Shown: one piece after another, positions 55,478 to 63,991 of the stretch | How positions within the stretch are numbered: position 1 is the stretch's first letter | How the letters are laid out: every line of letters begins with the position of its first letter | Assembly (NCBI RefSeq): GCF_029714425.1 | Contig: NZ_CP121668.1 | Coordinates: 7,089,501-7,153,500, forward strand | DNA from: Bradyrhizobium sp. CB2312 | GTDB taxonomy: Bacteria > Pseudomonadota > Alphaproteobacteria > Rhizobiales > Xanthobacteraceae | Direction of reading: 5' to 3' | DNA length: 64,000 nucleotides | Notes under the pieces: model-generated | Told to the model about the DNA's origin: nothing | The model's input: only the letters and a program-made list of their open reading frames with translations | The model's database searches: none | Translations under genes and position numbers: made by a program

Positions 55478-56068
55478 CTAGATGGGCTGGAAGCCGAGGT
55501 CGCCGCGGATTCGGTTGAGGATGTAGGTCCCGTCCCGGGTCGGCAGGATCCGCTCGAGGCTGGCGTTGTCGATCTTCACATTGGCGAAGCGCGGCCCGGC
55601 GGAGACGTCGTGGACGGCTTTGGCGAAGGCCTCGACCTCGGCCATGGTGGTCACGGCCCGGCTGTCGGCAATGCCGCAGGCCCTGGCGACCCCGACGAGG
55701 TCAGCGGCGGCCGAGGTGTGGCTGGTCTGGCCGCCGGTCTCGCCATAGGCCTCGTTGTCGAGCACTGCGATCGACAGGTTGGACGGTTTCTGCAGGCCGA
55801 TGGTGGCAAGGCTGCCCATCCCCATCAGCATCTCGCCGTCGCCGGTGATGACCAGCACCGGCAATTTGGGCTGCGCCAGCGCAAGGCCCAGCCCGATCAT
55901 GGCGGCGCCGCCCATGCCGCCCCACAGATAGAAATTGCGGGCGTGGTCGCCGGCCGCGCAGATGTCGTTGGTGGAGGCACCTAGCCCGCCGATCGCGACG
56001 ACGTCCTTGCGGTTCGCCAGCAGCGCGGCGACCACCTGGCGGCGATCGAGGAGATTGGCTTTGGTCAT
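55478..56068 (-). CDS. TPP-dependent decarboxylase, C-terminal (TPP-binding) subunit
   Basis: A 196-residue protein with the TPP-binding motif GDGEMLMGMGSLATIG...VLDNEAYG (GDG followed about 25 residues later by DN) and GGMGGAAMIGLGLALA. It corresponds to the C-terminal half of sulfopyruvate/phosphonopyruvate decarboxylase (ComE-like). It needs the partner encoded directly upstream to work. The ATG at 56068 overlaps the partner's stop (ATGA). The substrate, sulfopyruvate, phosphonopyruvate or another 2-oxo acid, cannot be told from sequence alone, and no coenzyme M or phosphonate genes lie nearby. Confidence 0.82.
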   Translation of the reverse strand: MTKANLLDRRQVVAALLANRKDVVAIGGLGASTNDICAAGDHARNFYLWGGMGGAAMIGLGLALAQPKLPVLVITGDGEMLMGMGSLATIGLQKPSNLSIAVLDNEAYGETGGQTSHTSAAADLVGVARACGIADSRAVTTMAEVEAFAKAVHDVSAGPRFANVKIDNASLERILPTRDGTYILNRIRGDLGFQPI

Positions 56069-56607
56069 TTGGTGAACACCTTGGCGCCGATCAGGCGCTG
56101 CGATAGCAGGACGGCGGTGGGCGTGAGCGCGTTGTAGGCCTGCGCGGCGGCCGCCTCCATCACGGCCGGCACTTCGGCCGCGTTCGCGGCGCGCAGCACC
56201 TGGACGCCGGAGAGCTCGAACACGCCCTGCGTGGTCGACCCCATCGGCACCTGCCACGGATTGAACTCGCCCCACTCGCCGCGCATGGTCACGAGCGTGA
56301 GGAACGGAAAGCGCAGGATCGGGATCAGCGAGAGCATGTTGATGCAATTGCCGACGCCGCTCGATTGCATCAGCAGGACGCCGCGCTGTCCGCCGGCCCA
56401 GGCGCCGGCGAGTAGCGCCACGCCCTCCTCCTCCGTCGTCAGCGGAATGCCGCGCATCGCGGATGAGCCCAGCACGCGCTGGATCAGCTTGGAATGGCCG
56501 GCATCAGGCACGTAAGGCACCTGCCGGACGTCGAAGCGTTGCAAGGTCGCGAAAATATCGTCGGGCCAGTTCGGGGCCGTGTCGGCAGCGTCAGCGCGGG
56601 CGTGCAT
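56065..56607 (-). CDS. TPP-dependent decarboxylase, N-terminal (pyrimidine-binding) subunit
   Basis: A 180-residue protein with the catalytic glutamate region TTEEEGVALLAGAWAGGQRG (E in EEEG) and QSSGVGNCINMLSLI, matching the N-terminal half of sulfopyruvate decarboxylase (ComD-like). The two genes overlap by four bases, so the enzyme is a split heteromer. The start at 56607 is 106 bp from the divergent P450 start. Confidence 0.82.
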   Translation of the reverse strand: MHARADAADTAPNWPDDIFATLQRFDVRQVPYVPDAGHSKLIQRVLGSSAMRGIPLTTEEEGVALLAGAWAGGQRGVLLMQSSGVGNCINMLSLIPILRFPFLTLVTMRGEWGEFNPWQVPMGSTTQGVFELSGVQVLRAANAAEVPAVMEAAAAQAYNALTPTAVLLSQRLIGAKVFTK

Positions 56608-56713
56608 TTTCCTGTCCGGTCGGCTTGCAAATCACGGCACGACTGTAGACGGTGCGCCGAGCCGCTCGAAAGAGCGAAAACAGCATAACGGTCTCAACCG
56701 GCGAGTATGGCGG

Positions 56714-57946
56714 ATGAACGCAAGTGCGAAAGAACTGGCGGCCAACTTCGATCTGGAGAAGCTGACGGCGGAATTCTACGACGATCCCTATCCGACCTAT
56801 CGTGCACTGCGGGAGAACGAGCCGGTCAAGCGCCTGCGCAACGGCACCGTATTCCTGACCCGCTATGACGATCTCGTCACCACCTACAAGAACACGAAGT
56901 CCTTCAGCTCGGACAAGAAGCGCGAGTTCGCGCCGAAATACGGCGACACCCCGCTCTACGAGCACCACACCACCAGCCTCGTCTTCAACGACCCGCCGGC
57001 CCACACCCGCGTGCGCCGCCTGATCATGGGCGCGCTGTCGCCGCGCGCGATCGCGGGGATGGAGGGCGACATCGTCAAGCTGGTCGACGGCCTGCTCGAC
57101 GCCATCGCCGCCAAGGGCCATTGCGAGATCATCGACGACTTCGCCGCTTCCATTCCGATCGAGGTGATCGGCAATCTGCTCGATGTTCCCCATGACGAAC
57201 GCGGGCCGCTGCGCGACTGGTCGCTTGCGATCCTTGGCGCGCTCGAACCCGTGGTGTCGCCTGAAGTCGCCGCGCGCGGCAACAAGGCGGTGACCGATTT
57301 CCTCGCCTATCTGGAAACACTGGTGGCGCGCCGGCGCGCGAAGCCCGGCAATCCCGAGCGCGACGTGCTGACGCGGCTGATCCAAGGAGAAGGTAACGGT
57401 GAGGAGAACGGCGAGCGGCTGACCGAGAAGGAGCTGCTGCACAATTGCATCTTCCTGCTCAATGCCGGCCACGAGACCACGACCAACCTGATCGGCAACG
57501 GCCTCGTCGCGCTGGACCGGAATCCGGACCAGAAGCAGCGGCTGATCGACAACCCCGACCTGATCAAGACCGCGGTCGAGGAGATGTTGCGCTACGAGAG
57601 CTCGAACCAGCTCGGCAACCGCATGACGACCGAACCGGTCGAGCTCGGCGGCGTCATGCTCGAGGCCGGCACGTCGGTGACGCTGTGCATTGGCGCTGCC
57701 AACCGCGACCCCGTGCAGTTTACCGACCCCGAGCGCTTCGACGTTGCCCGCACGGCGAACCGGCATCTCGCCTTCGCCACCGGCGCGCATCAATGCGCCG
57801 GCATGGCGCTGGCGCGGCTGGAGGGGGCGATTGCGATCTCGCGCTTCCTGGCGCGCTTCCCGGACTATGCCGTCAACGGCCAGCCGGTGCGTGGCGGACG
57901 GGTGCGGTTCCGCGGGTTCTTGAGCGTGCCCTGTGCGATCGGGTGA
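56714..57946 (+). CDS. Cytochrome P450
   Basis: A 410-residue class I P450. It has FNDPPAHTRVRRLIMGALSPRAI (key DPPAHTRVR), the I-helix GHETTTN, the K-helix ExxR (EEMLRYES) and a heme-binding HLAFATGAHQCAG. The usual first glycine of FxxGxHxC is an alanine here (FATGAHQC), while the cysteine and following glycine are kept. The ATG at 56714 follows GGCGG; the frame is open upstream to 56579. It is divergent from the split decarboxylase. No ferredoxin partner is nearby and the substrate is unknown. Confidence 0.93.
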   Translation: MNASAKELAANFDLEKLTAEFYDDPYPTYRALRENEPVKRLRNGTVFLTRYDDLVTTYKNTKSFSSDKKREFAPKYGDTPLYEHHTTSLVFNDPPAHTRVRRLIMGALSPRAIAGMEGDIVKLVDGLLDAIAAKGHCEIIDDFAASIPIEVIGNLLDVPHDERGPLRDWSLAILGALEPVVSPEVAARGNKAVTDFLAYLETLVARRRAKPGNPERDVLTRLIQGEGNGEENGERLTEKELLHNCIFLLNAGHETTTNLIGNGLVALDRNPDQKQRLIDNPDLIKTAVEEMLRYESSNQLGNRMTTEPVELGGVMLEAGTSVTLCIGAANRDPVQFTDPERFDVARTANRHLAFATGAHQCAGMALARLEGAIAISRFLARFPDYAVNGQPVRGGRVRFRGFLSVPCAIG

Positions 57947-58168
57947 GGCCTCGAAACAAAAAGGTCGAAAACAACCCCATGCACAGTAGAGTGTGGATCG
58001 GCGAGCGATGCCCTGTGGCCACGCAGAAGCATCTGACATTTCGGGCAAATCAGGCCGCGCCGCGCCACCGGGCGCATCAAGGCTTCCGAGCGGGCAGACT
58101 GCTACCCACATCAGTTTGAGCGCAGCCGGGCCGTCGGTTGACACCGGCGCAGCAAGGAGTGATGACAG

Positions 58169-59383
58169 ATGAGCTCCTCGGTCATTGATTTCGTCGCAAC
58201 AGAAGCACGCTTTGGCGCCCGTAATTACGAGCCGATCGGGGTCGTCCTGTCGCGCGGCGAAGGCGTCTGGGTCTGGGATACCGAAGGCAACCGCTATCTC
58301 GATTGCCTCTCGGCCTATTCGGCGGTCAGCCAGGGGCACTGCCACCCCAAGATCCTGGCGGCGATGGTCGAACAGGCACACAGGCTGACGCTCACCTCGC
58401 GCGCCTTCCACAACGACCAGCTCGCCTTGTTCTACGAGGAGATCGCGGCGCTCACCGGCTCCCACAAGGTGCTGCCGATGAACAGCGGCGCCGAGGCGGT
58501 CGAAAGCGCGATCAAGTCGGTGCGCAAATGGGGCTACGAGGTGAAGGGCGTGCCCGACGGTCAGGCCGAGATCATCGTCTGCGCCAACAATTTCCACGGA
58601 CGCACGCTGGGCATCGTCGGCTTTTCAACCGACCCCGAGACACGCACACATTTCGGGCCGTTCGCGCCGGGCTTCAAGATCATCCCGTTCGGCGACGCCG
58701 CGGCGCTGGAGGAGGCAATCACTCCAAACACCGTCGCCTTTCTGGTCGAGCCGATCCAGGGCGAAGCCGGCGTCATCATTCCTCCAGCCGGCTATTTCAC
58801 GAAGGTACGAGAGCTCTGCACCGCCAACAATGTGATGCTGGTGCTGGACGAGATCCAGACCGGGCTCGGCCGCACCGGCAAGCTGCTCGCCGAACAGCAC
58901 GAGGGAATCGAGGCGGACGTGACGCTGCTCGGCAAGGCCCTGTCCGGCGGCTTCTATCCGGTGTCGGCCGTGCTCTCGAACAACGACGTGCTCGGGACCT
59001 TGAGACCCGGGCAGCACGGTTCGACCTTCGGCGGCAACCCGCTTGCCTGCGCGGTGGCGCGCGCGGCGCTGCGCGTGCTGGTCGAGGAAGGCATGATCGA
59101 GAACGCGGCGAGGCAAGGCGCGCGCTTTCTGGAAGGCCTGAAAGACATTCGTGCCAACACGATCCGCGACGTCCGCGGGCGCGGCTTGATGCTGGCGGTC
59201 GAGCTGCATCCCGAGGCCGGGCGCGCACGCCGCTACTGCGAGGCACTCCAGGGCAAGGGCATCCTCGCCAAGGATACCCACGAGCACACGATCCGGATCG
59301 CCCCGCCGCTGGTGGTCACCAGTGATGAGGTCGACTGGGCGCTGGAGCGGCTCGCCACCACCCTGACGCAGGATTTCGCTTGA
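58169..59383 (+). CDS. rocD: Ornithine aminotransferase (ornithine-oxo-acid transaminase)
   Basis: A 404-residue class III PLP aminotransferase. It has the PLP lysine in [15 protein letters not shown], the cofactor-binding [13 protein letters not shown] and the family start [19 protein letters not shown]. It converts ornithine and 2-oxoglutarate to glutamate semialdehyde and glutamate. The ATG at 58169 follows AAGGAG. It stands apart from other arginine-catabolism genes in the window. A decayed copy of its last 19 codons is found at 61237-61293. Confidence 0.92.
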   Translation: MSSSVIDFVATEARFGARNYEPIGVVLSRGEGVWVWDTEGNRYLDCLSAYSAVSQGHCHPKILAAMVEQAHRLTLTSRAFHNDQLALFYEEIAALTGSHKVLPMNSGAEAVESAIKSVRKWGYEVKGVPDGQAEIIVCANNFHGRTLGIVGFSTDPETRTHFGPFAPGFKIIPFGDAAALEEAITPNTVAFLVEPIQGEAGVIIPPAGYFTKVRELCTANNVMLVLDEIQTGLGRTGKLLAEQHEGIEADVTLLGKALSGGFYPVSAVLSNNDVLGTLRPGQHGSTFGGNPLACAVARAALRVLVEEGMIENAARQGARFLEGLKDIRANTIRDVRGRGLMLAVELHPEAGRARRYCEALQGKGILAKDTHEHTIRIAPPLVVTSDEVDWALERLATTLTQDFA

Positions 59384-59452
59384 GCCTGCCTGCGTCGGAC
59401 GAGGATGGCCGCCAGATCCGGAAAGAGCCTGGAAGCAGCCGCTTTCACATTT

Positions 59453-60184
59453 TCAGTTTGAGCAATCGCTGAACTCGCACAACTTTTTCTTGATCACGGA
59501 TAGAACCCGCTCGGCGAACGGCAGCCCGCCCATCGCGCGGTAATCGGCGAAATTCGCGCCGACCGTTATTCTTGGTGTAATTCGAGCGTAGTAAGCGCAG
59601 AACAATGTCGGCCGCGGTGGCTCGCCACCGCTCACTTTGCACCCGCTGATCTTGTAAAGGCCGTTCGGCGACTCCACCCTCACAATTCCATCTTCATCGA
59701 CCGGCATTCCTGGCTTCCAGGCCTCCGGCCGCGGAGGAGGCTTCTCATATTGAGTGAATCCTGGCTCACGCTTCGTCGGAGCGTAATAAACGTTGAAGTA
59801 GGCGTATAATCGCCGGTCAACGCCATCCGGGTCGGAGTTGGCAATCCGGCGTTCGGCGATCGCCAGCGGCTCGCCTGTGTCGTGCGCGAGAAAGAGCACC
59901 AGAGCATCTACATCGGTCGCCACATCCGGCATCGTTTTCGGTGTCGGCCATTTGTAAGGCAACGCGAATTTGATATAGGCGCGCGGAATCACCATGTCCG
60001 GCGGGAGTTTGACTCCGGGCACCGGCTCCATTCGCTTGAAGGTGATCTTCACGGGAGTCATGTCCGTGCTCCAATAACTCCAAAGACCCTGCCCGCGCGG
60101 CGCTGGTGGCCTTTCGCAGGACGCAAGCGCGAAGACGATCGCGCATGCGGTGAACACCCGCGTCATGGCGCCGGCGAATTTCAT
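59453..60184 (-). CDS. Putative lipoprotein of unknown function
   Basis: A 243-residue protein with an N-terminal signal sequence and lipobox (FALASC, cysteine at about residue 23), so it is probably a membrane-anchored periplasmic lipoprotein. The body has no family I recognise; VTPVKITFKRMEP-like, PDMVIPRAYIKFALPYKWP and CKVSGGEPPRPTLFC segments suggest a beta-rich fold. An ATG at 60166 is an alternative start. It is convergent with the ornithine aminotransferase gene, and a short open frame ends on its start codon. Confidence 0.7.
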   Translation of the reverse strand: MKFAGAMTRVFTACAIVFALASCERPPAPRGQGLWSYWSTDMTPVKITFKRMEPVPGVKLPPDMVIPRAYIKFALPYKWPTPKTMPDVATDVDALVLFLAHDTGEPLAIAERRIANSDPDGVDRRLYAYFNVYYAPTKREPGFTQYEKPPPRPEAWKPGMPVDEDGIVRVESPNGLYKISGCKVSGGEPPRPTLFCAYYARITPRITVGANFADYRAMGGLPFAERVLSVIKKKLCEFSDCSN

Positions 60185-60309
60185 TTACGGGTCTCCTCGG
60201 CTGTCTTCCCCTCCGCCTCCCCCACCGGCCGCACCTTGCACCGCACTCTCTCTGCGATGAGCAGTCGCGCCGTGATCCGAGCCGCTCCCGGCTTGATCGG
60301 AGTAGTCAA
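60181..60309 (-). CDS. Short open frame coupled to the lipoprotein start (possible remnant)
   Basis: A minus-strand frame encodes up to 42 residues from a TTG (LTTPIKPGAARITARLLIAE, basic and amphipathic) and ends with a TGA that overlaps the lipoprotein ATG. The frame is open a little further up to a stop at about 60343, with no ATG or GTG, so it may be the tail of a lost gene. I do not recognise it. Confidence 0.25.
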   Translation of the reverse strand: MTTPIKPGAARITARLLIAERVRCKVRPVGEAEGKTAEETRK

Positions 60310-60537
60310 CCTGAAGCATCGGCCTTCCCACGACAGGATTACTCAGGGATTTTCAGGCATGGACCAATAAAATGGCGGTTACGACAATTGCAGTTTCAGG
60401 TTGTTGCCTAACGATTGCTTGCCCAGCACTGAAGAAAATGAGGGGAATTCCTTCTGCCGCGTTAGCCCCCTCGGGTAGCACGAACGCCGTGTCCGCCTTG
60501 GGGCCAGAAGCTGACGTTATGGGGGGTGCCTGCTACA
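60185..60537. other. Intergenic stretch with no convincing gene
   Basis: Apart from the short minus-strand frame just described and a weak 63-codon plus-strand frame at 60372-60563 without a ribosome-binding site, this stretch shows no gene. From about 60380 it is poorer in GC than its surroundings. Confidence 0.5.
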
Positions 60538-60930
60538 ATGGGCAATCCAGACGGCACGGTTGATGGTTTGATGATCGTGAAGCAGGGCGATGTGGACAGA
60601 AATCTCAAGAGCGTCGTTCATTACTATTCCGATAGTCGGAATATTATCCGCGCTGCTATGCATCGAACGGCCTATTCGACGTATAAGTTGGTTGGAAGTC
60701 GTTTCGACGGCGCGAATTTTCCTTGGTTCTACACGGCGCTGCAAAGCCCCTGGTACGCAAAACAATTTTGGGGACAGGACGATATTGCTCTGGCGCTCCC
60801 TGACGACTTGAAAACGATGGTCACTCGCGCGAGAAACCGGATTAAATACGGAATAGCGACAATCATTTTGTGGACCATCTTTGCTCTCTCCGTCGGAGAC
60901 ATAGCAGCCCATTTTCAGAGCGGCAGATAG
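60538..60930 (+). CDS. Small protein with a C-terminal membrane helix, unknown
   Basis: A protein of about 130 residues starting MGNPDGTVDGLMIVKQGDVD if the ATG at 60538 is used (a GTG at 60526 is also in frame). A GGGGGG run upstream may serve as the ribosome-binding site. It ends with a hydrophobic helix (YGIATIILWTIFALSVGDIAA) and a short tail, so it could be tail-anchored in the membrane. The middle is polar and aromatic (FPWFYTALQSPWYAKQFWG). Base composition is lower in GC than its neighbours, which suggests acquisition or relaxed selection. I recognise no family. Confidence 0.5.
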   Translation: MGNPDGTVDGLMIVKQGDVDRNLKSVVHYYSDSRNIIRAAMHRTAYSTYKLVGSRFDGANFPWFYTALQSPWYAKQFWGQDDIALALPDDLKTMVTRARNRIKYGIATIILWTIFALSVGDIAAHFQSGR

Positions 60931-61067
60931 CCGACCCTCATCGTAGCTCCGGATCCTTTCGACGACCCACATAGCGAAATGTACCGCCGCGCTAAGCAGC
61001 GAGCAGAAGGCGCGCCTTCAACACGCTGCAACAGGTCGCAAGCCCGTGAGGGTAGCGCGCGTGGGAC

Positions 61068-61245
61068 CTACACCACCGTCCGATACCGTTCGATGCAGGT
61101 GCGCAGCATCTCGTCCACCGACTTGTCCCACCAGTCGTTGCAGAAGATCGCGATCTCCGAGAAGCCGGCGTAGCCCTGCCAGGTCTTCCGACGTCAGCAC
61201 CCTGTCCGCAATTGGGCTCAAGCTGTATAGCCGCTCGAGATCGAC
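61068..61245 (-). pseudogene. C-terminal remnant of a protein, with a one-base frameshift
   Basis: Read on the minus strand, SPIADRVLTSEDLAG in one frame is continued in another by YAGFSEIAIFCNDWWDK and CIERYRTVV followed by TAG at 61068. Removing one G in the GGG run near 61173 joins them into a plausible 58-residue C-terminus. The codon use and aromatic content look like real coding sequence. I cannot name the parent protein. It starts abruptly beside the decayed aminotransferase fragment. Confidence 0.45.
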
Positions 61246-61293
61246 CGGGCGCTCGAGCGGTTCGCCACGACCCTGACGCGGGACTTCTCTTGA
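61237..61293 (+). pseudogene. Decayed duplicate of the 3' end of rocD
   Basis: The 19 codons reading EIDRALERFATTLTRDFS and a stop correspond to [18 protein letters not shown] at the end of the ornithine aminotransferase gene, and the DNA similarity runs past the stop codon into the following GCTGCCTG. It is therefore a duplicated and diverged copy of the region near 59327-59400, with the rest of the gene missing. Confidence 0.7.
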
Positions 61294-61567
61294 GGCTGCC
61301 TGCTCTTGAGGCCGCATGCGTCGGAAGACCGCAATACCGGCTGCGGCCAACAACGAGTTAGCGACCCGGCTAGAACCGGACTCGTGCGGCGCAGCGAATA
61401 GTGAAGCATGGTCCCAAGCAAAACTCTGCATGATCCCGGCAACCGGATGAATGGGGTGCGTGGAACCTATCGGAGCGACGGGCGTTTGTCCGCGAATGAG
61501 CAGCGCCGTGCCCGGCGCAGCAAGCGCCGAGCGGAGGCGCTGAGCTGCGCGGATCGGAGTAATGCTC

Positions 61568-62713
61568 ATGAGACTCACTCTTTCAGTCATCAAAGCTGAC
61601 GTTGGCTCCGTTGGCGGCCATACGAAACCGTCTTCACGCATGATCGCAGCTGTGGAGGGCGAGGTTGCCAAGGCGATCTGCAATGGTCTGCTGATCGACG
61701 GTTTCATCTGCCACACCGGCGACGACATTGCGATCATCATGACGCACACACGGGGCGAAGGAAGCCCCGAGGTCCATCAACTCGCCTGGAAGGCGTTCCT
61801 CGCGGCCACCTCGGTCGCGAAAACCTCCGGGCTCTATGGCGCTGGCCAGGATCTTCTCGCCGACGCGCCTTCCGGGAACATTCGCGGCGCCGGCCCAGGC
61901 GTCGCCGAGCTCAGCTTCGACCACAGCCTCTCCGGCGTGCGACCCGCGGAGTCGTTCATGGTGTTCGCGGCCGACAAATGCGGCCCCGGCGCCTACAACC
62001 TGCCGCTCTATCTCGCCTTTGCCGACCCCATGTACTGCGCCGGGCTGATGCTGCCTCCGATGATCAAGGGCTTCCGTTTCCATGTCATCGACATGGACAA
62101 CACAGCCGGCGACAGCCTACTCGAGCTCGACGCACCCGCCGACAGCTACCACATTGCCGCCCTGCTTCGCGACAACGAGCGCTTCGGCATCGATCGCATC
62201 ATTTCTCGAACTCATGGCGAGGTCGTCGTGGCCGTTTCGGCACAGCGCCTCCACGCGATCGCAGGCAAGTACACCGGCAAGGATGATCCAGTCGCGATCG
62301 TCAGGAACCAGGGGATTTTCCCAGCTCCGGAGGAAATAGTCTCGCCGTTCGCCAAAGCGCACTTCGTGGGCGGCGATGCACGCGGCTCGCATGTGATGCC
62401 GCTCATGCCGGTGCCACTCAACACGTCCGTTACGGGCATGTACTGCCTACCGATCGTTTCTTGCGTCGGCTTTTCGATCGACAGGGAAGGCCGCTTTGCC
62501 GAGTCCTACACCGATTTCTTCGACAACCCGGCATGGGATGAGGTCCGCCGGCGCGCCCAGCGCAAGGCCATCGAGATGCGCAGCCAAGGCTGGTCTGGCG
62601 CCGCCATGCTACCCTATTCCGAACTGGAATATGGCGGCTTCCGCGACACCGTGTCCGGACTGCTGAAGCGTTTTCGACTGCGCGACGACCGCAAGCCGGA
62701 AGCGGCCGAGTAG
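61568..62713 (+). CDS. Archaeal-type bifunctional fructose-1,6-bisphosphate aldolase/phosphatase
   Basis: A 381-residue protein of the class V FBPase family (FBPA/P), which condenses triose phosphates to fructose-1,6-bisphosphate and removes the 1-phosphate. Metal ligands are visible as Asp11 and His18 in KADVGSVGGH and Asp52-Asp53 in HTGDD. The Schiff-base lysine lies at 238 with Tyr235 and Asp239 in KYTGKDDP, and a second catalytic tyrosine at 355 in SELEYGG. The family is typical of archaea and deep-branching bacteria. I chose the ATG at 61568: GGAG lies eight bases upstream and the residue numbering then fits the archaeal enzyme; an ATG at 61562 is too close to that site. A phosphofructokinase follows 90 bp downstream. 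Confidence 0.9.
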   Translation: MRLTLSVIKADVGSVGGHTKPSSRMIAAVEGEVAKAICNGLLIDGFICHTGDDIAIIMTHTRGEGSPEVHQLAWKAFLAATSVAKTSGLYGAGQDLLADAPSGNIRGAGPGVAELSFDHSLSGVRPAESFMVFAADKCGPGAYNLPLYLAFADPMYCAGLMLPPMIKGFRFHVIDMDNTAGDSLLELDAPADSYHIAALLRDNERFGIDRIISRTHGEVVVAVSAQRLHAIAGKYTGKDDPVAIVRNQGIFPAPEEIVSPFAKAHFVGGDARGSHVMPLMPVPLNTSVTGMYCLPIVSCVGFSIDREGRFAESYTDFFDNPAWDEVRRRAQRKAIEMRSQGWSGAAMLPYSELEYGGFRDTVSGLLKRFRLRDDRKPEAAE

Positions 62714-62803
62714 CGACCGCCTCCAACCAGAAACCGGAGCGACGTTCACCGTTCAATCGACAGATGCAGGCGCTATGACGACATGCCGATCCGGGAGGTG
62801 GAT

Positions 62804-63991
62804 ATGGCCAAAAAACGCATCGGCATTCTCACGGGCGGCGGCGACGTCGCCGGCCTCAATGCAGTCATCAAGAGCGTGACTTATCGCGGCAGTGAGGACG
62901 ACATCGAGGTTGTCGGCCTGCGCCGTGGTTGGGAGGCCCTCACGCACCTGAACCTCGACGACCCAAACAGCAGGTCCCACTACGTCATCCCGCTGAATCG
63001 TGAAAACACTCGAACCATCGACCGGCGCGGCGGCACCGTGCTGCACTCGAGCCGCCTCAATCCCTCCAAAATACAAAACCTGCCCGATCATCTCGTCGGC
63101 AACGATGTTCCGGTCTCGCTGAGCACCAACGGCGGCATTGCGACAAAGACGTGGGACCTCACCAGCCGGGTGCTCGCTAACCTTTCGGGACTTGGCATCG
63201 AACACCTGATCGCCATCGGCGGCGACGACACGCTCAGTTATGCGGCCAAGCTCAACGAACTCGGCGTCAAGATCATCGCCATCCCGAAGACGATGGACAA
63301 TGACGTCCGCAACACCGAGTACTGCATCGGCTTCTCGACCGCGATCACCCGCGCCAGCGATGCCATCCAGCGGCAGCGCACCACCGTCGGCTCGCACGAG
63401 CGAATTGGCATTTTCCGCGTCTTTGGCCGGGATGCCGGATTTACGGCACTCTACACCGCGTATGCCACCTCGATACGATGCGTCATACCGGAGTATAAGG
63501 TCGACCTCGACAAGCTGATCCAGTTGCTCATCGAGGACAAGCGGGCCAATCCAAGCAACTACGCGCTGATCGTGCTCAGCGAGGGAGCTCAGTGGCAAGG
63601 CTACAAGCTGCGGGAATACGGCGAGCCTGACGCCTACGGTCACCGCAAGAAGGCCAACGTGGCGGAATCGCTTGCCGACGAGATCAAGCAGCGCACCGGC
63701 GAGGAGACGATCACCTCCGATCTCACCTACGATCTGCGATCGGGCGATCCGGACTTCATCGACAAGCTTGTGGCCCTGACTTTCGGTAACATGGCCTACG
63801 ATGCCATGCTGGAGAGCAAGACCGGCCTCATGTCGGCGCTGGTCGAGGGCCGCTACGACCTCGTGCCCATCCCTGACGCCAAGCTCGGTCCGCGCAAATT
63901 GGACGTTGCGAGCAGCTACAACACGGAGCGCTACCGCCCCATCTACGCCAACAAGCAGGGGCTGCCGATCTTTCTCAACCGCGCGTCTTAG
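62804..63991 (+). CDS. 6-phosphofructokinase, probably pyrophosphate-dependent
   Basis: A 395-residue phosphofructokinase. The phosphoryl-donor site reads GGDDT (second Asp at 142) and IPKTMDND (Lys162). ATP enzymes have Gly at both positions (GGDGS and PGTIDND type), while pyrophosphate-dependent enzymes have Asp and Lys, so this one is probably PPi-dependent and reversible. GILTGGGDVAGLN starts the fold and the substrate loop is RVFGRDAGFTA. The ATG at 62804 follows GGGAGG; the earlier ATG at 62783 lacks one. It is in line with the aldolase/phosphatase gene and likely co-transcribed. Confidence 0.9.
   Translation: MAKKRIGILTGGGDVAGLNAVIKSVTYRGSEDDIEVVGLRRGWEALTHLNLDDPNSRSHYVIPLNRENTRTIDRRGGTVLHSSRLNPSKIQNLPDHLVGNDVPVSLSTNGGIATKTWDLTSRVLANLSGLGIEHLIAIGGDDTLSYAAKLNELGVKIIAIPKTMDNDVRNTEYCIGFSTAITRASDAIQRQRTTVGSHERIGIFRVFGRDAGFTALYTAYATSIRCVIPEYKVDLDKLIQLLIEDKRANPSNYALIVLSEGAQWQGYKLREYGEPDAYGHRKKANVAESLADEIKQRTGEETITSDLTYDLRSGDPDFIDKLVALTFGNMAYDAMLESKTGLMSALVEGRYDLVPIPDAKLGPRKLDVASSYNTERYRPIYANKQGLPIFLNRAS

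Larger units (their letters stand above)
60931..61567. other. Gene-poor region with decayed fragments
   Basis: This 637-bp stretch holds no intact gene that I can support. It contains two recognisable coding remnants on opposite strands, listed separately, and otherwise stop-rich sequence. A minus-strand open frame of 243 codons across 61018-61749 is mostly antisense to the aldolase/phosphatase 5' end and to the remnants. Confidence 0.6.

Noticed and set aside
56591..58597. 668-codon minus-strand frame
   Set aside because: Antisense to the P450 and ornithine aminotransferase genes; no domain signatures.
60372..60563. 63-codon plus-strand frame
   Set aside because: No ribosome-binding site, no recognisable pattern and overlap with a better candidate.
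61018..61749. 243-codon minus-strand frame as a gene
   Set aside because: Most of it is antisense to the aldolase/phosphatase 5' end; only the stretch near 61173-61245 looks coding, and that continues in another frame.
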